A stretch of DNA of 64,000 bases from Goodfellowiella coeruleoviolacea (GTDB lineage Bacteria; Actinomycetota; Actinomycetes; Mycobacteriales; Pseudonocardiaceae), in contig NZ_JAMTCK010000012.1 of assembly GCF_024171785.1 (NCBI RefSeq), forward strand, positions 246,698-310,697. The letters are read 5' to 3'. Of the stretch, positions 59,101 to 64,000 are shown piece by piece. The notes under the pieces are model-generated. The model saw only the letters and a program-made list of their open reading frames with translations. It did no database searches and was not told the origin of the DNA. The stretch's first letter is position 1. Each line of letters starts with the position of its first letter. The translations under genes and the position numbers were made by a program.

Positions 59101-59312
59101 GGCAACAGGCTCGGCCGCAGCAGCCGCTGGTCAACGGCAGCCATCCCGACGACGACATGGACGACGAACTGGCCGCCGAACTGGAGGTGGGGTTGGTCGA
59201 CGAACTGGTGCCGGTGCCCGGCCACGGCCAGAACGGAGTCGGGCCCGACCAGGGTGGGCCGCCCGCCGGCCACGGCGGCCAGCACGACCAGAGCTGGGAC
59301 AGCCGGTCATGA
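56181..59312 (+). CDS. VirB4-like T4SS ATPase
   Basis: A 1043-residue protein. GTG 56181 is 6 bp after AAGGAGG; a TTG at 56175 is also in frame. The N-terminal domain (about 90-430) is the VirB4/TraC-type region. Walker A is MVAGLGGGKSFLGGG near residue 508 and Walker B GVWIDEAFFLSEV near 746, followed by SSQIPADFLRIQG and FVGRLDDDQAQQDALRLL. It powers secretion or pilus biogenesis. A C-terminal tail of about 150 residues is disordered with QQQQP repeats. Confidence 0.88.
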   Translation: MVGRRGRRDRRSVQQHVAQHAVAGEAAGQQKYSRRGRRLPGEQAIPSYTPSIGARSIDGHLLRTSQDVYAWYRLAPQRWSFRSDSQRQDLIAAIAGQYAELQGRWMHLRVTTRPYPIRMWAEAHVHNAVNRLPDTPGTLSFDDFMVGEQQQLMGRSMAEKEVYLGVQVQTRTVVDRAVERVAPLLRKVFPDAVDAELVALDSEVEHLDQVIGSAGLEGRPATAEEMSWLMHRSCSLGLPAPRNLPAVPGAAWEPEDLASFTDAADFHQDPYSPTVTVRGRTGSNAGIKRHVAVLTVGQMHGLQIPEVDDPWVQRSDRLPASVEWSARIYVRRPEEVSGELQRQMNKVRSQVRHYTDEHELEPPQSLTRQAARVLDIDDEMTSGFTSLATRVRSWWRLAVSGPTERDALRLAQQLLDLYKPKIAIEHPEAQYAMAREFIPGEPLASSAYLRRGSVIWAASAVPTATAEVGDRRGILLGETCTATRRPVAWDPWMAQELRDGSGLTAMVAGLGGGKSFLGGGIVYKSLRAGAYWTLLDPSGPLAALCDLPELRPYARPINLLNAQPGILNPYRVVAEPELAHFADEDDPERAWRRERALAGATRRRLVLDVLTGVLPYEVARLPQTRIVLLRAVRAVGGRQDAHPGLVLDALRRDASEHREHAIVVADFLDELRERMSLLIPEHDADPYSEQRDDRLTVLTMAGLTMPKDGVGREHWTDAEALGVEMLNLAAWLTQRSIYERPKDLRKGVWIDEAFFLSEVPTGRVLMNRFARDSRKWNVRVLLSSQIPADFLRIQGFVALLDSVFVGRLDDDQAQQDALRLLKVPVGAGYEQVIASLGRRPGGERGVLERDRSPRQFIFADGAGGVERIRVDFNGSHLDHLRAALDTTPDANRDVSQEPSAAARAVGARDQTATEIATESAPATGRGAGSPAAGRGSAAGQLVAGSESRQQSQPQQQQPQQQQPQQQQPQQQQPRQQARPQQPLVNGSHPDDDMDDELAAELEVGLVDELVPVPGHGQNGVGPDQGGPPAGHGGQHDQSWDSRS
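59040..59099. repeat. 15-bp tandem repeat coding QQQQP
   Basis: CAGCAACAACAGCCG repeated four times with few changes, inside the VirB4-like gene's C-terminal tail. Confidence 0.8.
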
Positions 59313-61375
59313 GCACGCTCGCGGTGTTGGTGGCGATCGCCGGGGCGGTGACCCTGGTCCGGCGGCGGTGGCGTGCCCTGCTCGCCGGCTCCGCGACCGC
59401 GCGGCGGCGCCGGCTGCCGGTGCTGGCGGTGGTGGCCGCCCTGCTGGGCACCCAGGCGCTGATCGGCACACCCGCCCTGGCCGACGGGTGTGACCCGCCC
59501 AATCCCGAGCGGCCCGGCGCCGGCATGGTCGGCGCGATCGACCCGCCGGTCGGCAACGGCACCAAGGACAGCGCCTACCAGCAGTTCGGCTACGCCGGCA
59601 TGGTCTGGCACACCTACGAGCCCGAGGAGCAGGGCGGTGTGGCCGGGTGCATGATCGGCGACGCCAACGCCACCATCGACACCTGGGGCGGCAACCAGCT
59701 GTTCAACGTCGGCAAGAACGTGGTGGGCGCGACCAACTCGCTGCACTACGCGCTGATGGACGGCAGCCTGGTCAAGCCGCTGGACGAGGCGGTGCGCGCC
59801 GCGGCCAACGCCTTCTACGACAACATCTACGTGCGCTGGTTCGGCCTGGCCGCGCTGCTGCTCGCGGTGCTGCTGTTCCGCCAGATCTGGACCGGCGACC
59901 TGGCCACGCTGAGCAAGCGCAGCCTGTGGGCGCTGGCCGGCATGTGGCTGGCCGCGGCCACCGTGGCGCTGCCGCCGCTGTACACCGAGGTGCTGGACCG
60001 GATGCTGCTGCAGAAGACCTCGGAGATCCAGGCCGGGTTCCTGGACGGCTCCGAGGACACGGTCGAGCGGCACCGGCTGCCCACGCTGCTGCACGACAAC
60101 GTGGTCTACAAGAACTGGCTGCGCGGCGAGTTCGGTTCACCGGACGCGCCGCAGGCCCAGGCCGAGGGCATGAACCTGCTGCACGCCCAGGCGTGGACCC
60201 GCACCGAACTCGCCGACGGCAAGGACGCTGACAGCACTGCCGCCGCCGCGAAGGAAACCGAGTTCCGGGCGATCGACGGCCGGTTGGGCAGCGCCCAGGG
60301 CTACTTCCGGGGCACCGACGGCAGCCGCACCGGCTCCGGGTTCCTGGCCATGTTCCAGGGCCTGGCCTACGGGCTGTTCCAGCTGTTCGCCAAGGCGGCC
60401 GTGCTGCTGGCGCAGCTGCTGCTGCGGCTGGGCATCCTGGCCGGTCCGCTGGTCGGCCTGGTCGCCATCATCTACCACGACGTGCTGCGCCGGCTGGCGC
60501 GCGCGGCCGGCGCCGTGGTGTTCAACGTGATCCTGCTGGCCGCGCTGGCCGGCATGCACACCATCCTGCTGCAGATGATCTTCGGGGCGGGTGACTCGCT
60601 CAACCTGCTCACCCAGATGCTGCTGGCCACCCTGGTCACGCTGATCTTCTTCGCGGTCGGCAAACCCATGCGCCGGATGTGGCAGATGGTCGAGATGTCG
60701 GTGAGCGCGGCCGGCCGGGTGCTGCCCGCCGGCCCGGGCCTGCTGTCCCGGCTGCGCGGCCGGCGCGGCAAGGAGGCCTCGCCGCAGGACCGGTTCTGGG
60801 AGAGCGTGCGGGAGACCGACCCGGACGACGTCGAGGCGCCGCAGCGCGGACGCGGTCGGGTCCGGCCCGAGGCGGCCAACCCGGTGGCGGCCACGGCCCA
60901 GCGGGTGGACCGGCGCGGTTCCGCCGCCACCGCCGCGCTGGCCGAGCTGACCAGGGGCCGGGCCGGTCAGGACCGGGCGGTCGACGCGCTGCCCGCCGGC
61001 CCCAAGGGCTACACCGGGCCGACCGCGGCGCTGCCCAGCGCCGGGTCCAGCCGGCTGGTGGACACCCCGCCGGTGGTGGACCGCAGCTGGGACCGGCTCG
61101 ACGACGCCGTGCTGGTGCCCTCGCGCATCACCCACGGCTCGGGATCGGGCTTCGGCTCCGGCGCCGGCGCGGCCCTGGGTTCGGGTTCGGGTTTCGGCGC
61201 GGGCGATGACGAGATCGCTCGGCAGTTCTCCCGGATGGCCGCGGACATGGGCGTGCCGTCCGGGCCGCGCCGGGCCGAGACCGAGGTGGTCGCCGGCCGC
61301 CAGGTGCACGTGATCTTCCGGCCCTCCCGGGGCTTCGAGGTTCGGGACAACAACAGCGGCTCGTCGCTGGGCTGA
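59309..61375 (+). CDS. VirB6/TrbL-like polytopic membrane protein
   Basis: A 688-residue protein in an ATGA overlap with the ATPase gene. An N-terminal hydrophobic segment with a possible cleavage site (VVAALLGTQALIGTPALADG) is followed by a large extracellular part with few Cys. A central membrane region holds about six helices (FGLAALLLAVLLFRQIWTG; LWALAGMWLAAATVALPPLY; LFAKAAVLLAQLLLRLGILA; MLLATLVTLIFFAVGKPM). The C-terminal third is soluble and Gly/Ser-rich. Layout and position fit VirB6/TrbL channel proteins. Confidence 0.75.
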   Translation: MSTLAVLVAIAGAVTLVRRRWRALLAGSATARRRRLPVLAVVAALLGTQALIGTPALADGCDPPNPERPGAGMVGAIDPPVGNGTKDSAYQQFGYAGMVWHTYEPEEQGGVAGCMIGDANATIDTWGGNQLFNVGKNVVGATNSLHYALMDGSLVKPLDEAVRAAANAFYDNIYVRWFGLAALLLAVLLFRQIWTGDLATLSKRSLWALAGMWLAAATVALPPLYTEVLDRMLLQKTSEIQAGFLDGSEDTVERHRLPTLLHDNVVYKNWLRGEFGSPDAPQAQAEGMNLLHAQAWTRTELADGKDADSTAAAAKETEFRAIDGRLGSAQGYFRGTDGSRTGSGFLAMFQGLAYGLFQLFAKAAVLLAQLLLRLGILAGPLVGLVAIIYHDVLRRLARAAGAVVFNVILLAALAGMHTILLQMIFGAGDSLNLLTQMLLATLVTLIFFAVGKPMRRMWQMVEMSVSAAGRVLPAGPGLLSRLRGRRGKEASPQDRFWESVRETDPDDVEAPQRGRGRVRPEAANPVAATAQRVDRRGSAATAALAELTRGRAGQDRAVDALPAGPKGYTGPTAALPSAGSSRLVDTPPVVDRSWDRLDDAVLVPSRITHGSGSGFGSGAGAALGSGSGFGAGDDEIARQFSRMAADMGVPSGPRRAETEVVAGRQVHVIFRPSRGFEVRDNNSGSSLG

Positions 61376-61401
61376 GGAGACCGCACGGAGAGGGGGCGCA
61401 G

Positions 61402-62049
61402 ATGCCGATCCGCACGAACCGAGGGCGCGCGGCGGTGTACCGCAAGCTGTGGGGCTGGCCGCTGCGCTCGCCCAAGCACCTGGTGACCACGGTCGTGGGG
61501 GTGACAGTGCTGGCCACCACCATCGGCGTGGTCGGGCCGCGCCTGCTGGGCGAGAACGGGCCGCTGGCCGCGTCCGGTGGCACACCCGGCTCCGGGCAGG
61601 GGCAGGCCGGCCAGTCGCTCCAGCCCACGGGCGGCCAGAGCCAGTCGGCGGCACCGACCGGTGGCGCCATCCCCACCAGCCTGCCGCCCAGCCTGCCCAC
61701 CCGGCTGAGCAGCCCGGCCGCCTCCCCGTCGTCGGCCGCGCCCGACCCCGCCGCGCTGTCCGTGGCCGAGTCGTGGGGCAAGGCCTGGGTGAACCACCCG
61801 GACGGCATGACCAACGAGCAGTGGCTGGACCAGCTCCGCCCCTACACCACGGAGGAGTACCTGCCGGTGATGAGCTCGGTCGACATCGCCAACATCCCGG
61901 CGACCAAGGTCACCGGGTCGGCCACACCGACCAAGTCCCACGCCAACTCGATGGAAGCCGCCCTGCCCACCGACGGCGGGACGCTGCAGCTCACCCTGGT
62001 GCGCACCGCGCAGGGGTGGCGGGTGGCCAGGTACACGAAGGCGGACTGA
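61402..62049 (+). CDS. VirB8/TcpC-like conjugation protein
   Basis: A 215-residue protein. After a basic N-terminus one helix (HLVTTVVGVTVLATTIGVVG) crosses the membrane. A Pro/Ser/Gly linker follows, and then an NTF2-like domain (LSVAESWGKAWVNHPDGMTNEQW; LQLTLVRTAQGWRVARYTK). This bitopic NTF2-fold plan is that of VirB8 and Gram-positive TcpC. It would hold the channel together on the outer face. Confidence 0.75.
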   Translation: MPIRTNRGRAAVYRKLWGWPLRSPKHLVTTVVGVTVLATTIGVVGPRLLGENGPLAASGGTPGSGQGQAGQSLQPTGGQSQSAAPTGGAIPTSLPPSLPTRLSSPAASPSSAAPDPAALSVAESWGKAWVNHPDGMTNEQWLDQLRPYTTEEYLPVMSSVDIANIPATKVTGSATPTKSHANSMEAALPTDGGTLQLTLVRTAQGWRVARYTKAD

Positions 62050-62053
62050 CGAG

Positions 62054-63058
62054 ATGCTGCGAGCCTGGTTGCTGATTGGCGCGCTGGTCACCGTGCTGTT
62101 CACGGTGGTGTGGACCAGTGGCACGGTGAACACGGTGTTGGGCGGGGCCGAGCAGGGTCAGCAGGCCCAACTGATGGGGTTCGGCTGCAACGCGGCGGTC
62201 GGCCCGTGGCAGGGGGGCAACGAGGAGCGCGGCAGCGCGGACGCGAGCCGGTTGAACCAGGAGCAGCGCGAGATCGCCGCGTTGATCATCTCCATCGGCA
62301 AGCAGCGCGAGATCCCGCCGCTGGGCTGGCAGGTGGCCATCCAGGCCGGCATGACCGAGTCCGGCCTGCGCAACCTGAACTACGGCGACCGCGACTCGTT
62401 GGGCATCTTCCAGATGCGGCCCTCCATGAACTGGGGTTCGCCGAGCGAGGTCACCGACCCGGTCTACGCCATCAACAAGTTCTACGACGTGCTGCAGAAG
62501 GTGCCCAACTGGCAGGAGCGCCGGCCCGGGGACGTGTCCCAGGCCGTGGAGCGCTCGGCGTTCCCGGACCGCTACCACCGCTGGGAACCCATGGCCGCGT
62601 CGCTGATCAGCGGGCTGGGTCAGATCACCGACCCGACCGGGTGCGGCCGGGGCGTCGGCAACCTGCTGCCGCCGTCCCAGGCGGCCGGCACCGCCATCCA
62701 GTACGCGCTGGCCGAGTTGGGTGAGGAGTACGTGTGGGGCGCGACCGGTCCGGACACCTACGACTGCTCCGGCCTGGTGCTGCGGGCGTTCGAGTCGGCC
62801 GGCATCACCGTGCCCAGGGTGTCGCAGGACCAGTACGCCAAGGGCGGCGCCTTCCTGCCGGTGCGCGACGCCCAGCCGGGCGACCTGCTGTTCTGGGCCA
62901 CCGACCGGAGCGATCCGAACACCGTCCACCACGTGGCGATCTACCTCGGTGACGGCAAGTACGTGCACGCTCCGCAGACCGGGGACGTGGTCAAGATCAG
63001 CAACCTCAACTGGGATGATTCGGAACTGATGCCCCAGGCCGTGCGGCCGGGCGTGTGA
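62054..63058 (+). CDS. NlpC/P60 (C40) cell-wall hydrolase, VirB1-like position
   Basis: A 334-residue protein. An N-terminal membrane anchor (AWLLIGALVTVLFTVVW) is followed by a lysozyme-like helical domain (GMTESGLRNLNYGDRDSLGIF; SVFQMR-type motif in LGIFQMRPS). The C-terminal NlpC/P60 domain has YDCSGLVLRAFES with the nucleophile Cys and HHVAIYLGDGKYVHAP with the His. It should open peptidoglycan for the secretion channel, as in Gram-positive T4SS such as TcpG and VirB1-like proteins. Confidence 0.9.
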   Translation: MLRAWLLIGALVTVLFTVVWTSGTVNTVLGGAEQGQQAQLMGFGCNAAVGPWQGGNEERGSADASRLNQEQREIAALIISIGKQREIPPLGWQVAIQAGMTESGLRNLNYGDRDSLGIFQMRPSMNWGSPSEVTDPVYAINKFYDVLQKVPNWQERRPGDVSQAVERSAFPDRYHRWEPMAASLISGLGQITDPTGCGRGVGNLLPPSQAAGTAIQYALAELGEEYVWGATGPDTYDCSGLVLRAFESAGITVPRVSQDQYAKGGAFLPVRDAQPGDLLFWATDRSDPNTVHHVAIYLGDGKYVHAPQTGDVVKISNLNWDDSELMPQAVRPGV

Positions 63059-63089
63059 GACCGCACTCGCGTGCAGGAGGCGCAACACC

Positions 63090-63728
63090 ATGTTCACTCC
63101 CGATCCCATTCCACGTCCGGCCGGCCCGCCAGCCTCCACCACGCCCGTCCGCGACTACCTGGCCACCGCCAGACACGGCGTTGACCAGTCGTACGTGGTG
63201 CTGCCGCGCACCCTGGTGGAGTCCATGCCGCTGCCGTGGCAGCAGCAGATGACCCACCTGCTCGCCGAACTGCACCAGGCCTACGCCCACCTGACCTGGC
63301 CGATCTACCGGGTGGTGCCGTCCAGGTACGAGAAGCTGGTCGACCTGGACGAGGACCAGCTCGCCGAGGTCGGCTGCATGGTGGAGATCGACGTCGACGG
63401 CGACCTGGTCTACCGGGAGCGCACCGGCGCGCGCATCAACAACGCCGAGGACACCACCGTGCTGGTGTCCTGTTTGGACCCGATTCCGCAGCAGCACGCC
63501 ACCGACACCCAGTACACGCCGCCGCGCGGCGTGCCCGTGCAGACCCCACCGGCCACGCCGGCCCCGGGCATGCCGGTGCAGGGCATGCCGGTGCCGGGCA
63601 CGCCAGCTCAGGGCATGCCGGTTCAGCAGGCGCCGGGGTACGGCCCGCAGGGCGCGCAGAACTACCAGCAGGCGTACAGCCAGGGCTACTCCGCCGGCCA
63701 CGGCCAGCCGCCGACCGGCCAGTGGTGA
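63090..63728 (+). CDS. Hypothetical protein of T4SS-like operon
   Basis: A 212-residue protein from ATG 63090 with AGGAGG upstream. The N-terminal half is folded (VLPRTLVESMPLPWQQQMTHLLAELH; WPIYRVVPSRYEKLVDL; CMVEIDVDGDLVYRERTG). The second half is Pro/Gly/Gln-rich, with repeats such as GMPVQGMPVPGTPAQGMPVQ, like the tails of the other operon members. It has no membrane helix. Possibly a cytoplasmic partner of the ATPase. Confidence 0.65.
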   Translation: MFTPDPIPRPAGPPASTTPVRDYLATARHGVDQSYVVLPRTLVESMPLPWQQQMTHLLAELHQAYAHLTWPIYRVVPSRYEKLVDLDEDQLAEVGCMVEIDVDGDLVYRERTGARINNAEDTTVLVSCLDPIPQQHATDTQYTPPRGVPVQTPPATPAPGMPVQGMPVPGTPAQGMPVQQAPGYGPQGAQNYQQAYSQGYSAGHGQPPTGQW

Positions 63729-63773
63729 GCCGCGACGGGTGACAGCCGGGCGCGCGCGTGCGACGCTCGACGC

Positions 63774-63959
63774 ATGGTGGAACCGGATGCCTGGTACTAC
63801 TGCCTGAAGCACCACAAGCCCGAGCGCGGCGCCGAGTGCCGGGCGCTCGACCGGATGGGGCCCTACCCGGACGAGCAGACCGCGGCCAGGGCACTGGACA
63901 TCGCCAAGGAGCGCACCAAGTCAGCCGACGACCAGGACCGCTCCTGGAACGACGACTGA
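63774..63959 (+). CDS. Small conserved-type hypothetical protein
   Basis: A 61-residue protein from ATG 63774. WYYCLKHHKPERGAECRALDRMGPYP followed by TAARALDIAKERTKSADDQDRS is a small alpha-beta pattern seen in many actinobacterial genomes as an orphan protein. Two Cys and paired His could bind metal. Nothing indicates its function; it may lie outside the T4SS-like operon. Confidence 0.65.
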   Translation: MVEPDAWYYCLKHHKPERGAECRALDRMGPYPDEQTAARALDIAKERTKSADDQDRSWNDD

Positions 63960-64000
63960 TCCCTCCGCACCCCCTCGCCCGCGAGTCGACTTTGCAAACC

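Overview
The window is high-GC actinomycete DNA. GTG and TTG starts are frequent, neighbouring genes overlap as ATGA or GTGA, and the host genes are typical of Pseudonocardiaceae-like filamentous actinobacteria. The family assignment is inference from gene content; there is no rRNA here to fix the taxon.

Layout. (1) About 1-30.7 kb is most of a siphovirus prophage. A divergent XRE-type repressor at the left edge faces a rightward early operon of HTH proteins, hypothetical genes, a primase-polymerase/helicase and two winged-helix replication proteins. The second of these carries an array of eight iteron-like repeats, a candidate replication origin. Next come a hairpin-rich intergenic block and a leftward module of a membrane protein and two lipoproteins. 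The rightward late operon follows in order: HNH, terminase, portal, protease, capsid, connectors, tail tube, tail chaperones with a probable frameshift, tape measure, Dit, Gp37-like protein, fibre, holin-like protein, DUF1906 lysin and holin. No integrase is visible; it probably lies to the left of base 1. (2) About 30.88-31.57 kb is a CRISPR-like array of ten units with no cas genes in view. (3) 31.7-34.1 kb is a complete three-gene graspetide (omega-ester RiPP) cluster: precursor, ATP-grasp ligase and PCMT-like methyltransferase. (4) 34.2-35.9 kb is a leftward chain of seven tiny genes, each overlapping the next by 4 bp. It diverges from an XRE-DUF5753/DUF397 pair at 36.25-37.30 kb. (5) 37.4-46.0 kb holds host metabolic genes: a secreted GH16 glucanase with a DasR-like operator, an NmrA-type oxidoreductase, an EamA exporter, a large TPR protein, a fructosamine-kinase homologue and a low-molecular-weight tyrosine phosphatase. 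(6) 46.1-50.1 kb is a conserved actinobacterial block: CobC-like aminotransferase, Nif3-like protein, zinc-ribbon coiled-coil protein and RNase H/acid phosphatase. (7) 50.1-53.7 kb has a DUF6204 gene, an ion transporter and an FMN reductase preceded by a cysteine-attenuation-type leader peptide. (8) RNase P RNA (rnpB) lies at 53.79-54.23 kb. (9) 54.8-63.7 kb is a type IV secretion-like operon in the order VirB2-like, VirB3-like, VirB4 ATPase, VirB6/TrbL-like, VirB8/TcpC-like, NlpC/P60 hydrolase and a proline-rich protein, with no relaxase or coupling protein in view.

The signals I find most interesting are these. The replication-gene repeats are conserved as DNA across different reading frames. 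Heterologous short hairpins of one common geometry (arms of about 8-12 bp, loops of 3-7 nt) recur inside genes and between genes of the prophage early region. The graspetide cluster sits against a cas-less CRISPR array at a prophage edge. A mobilisation-free T4SS-like machine is joined to rnpB.
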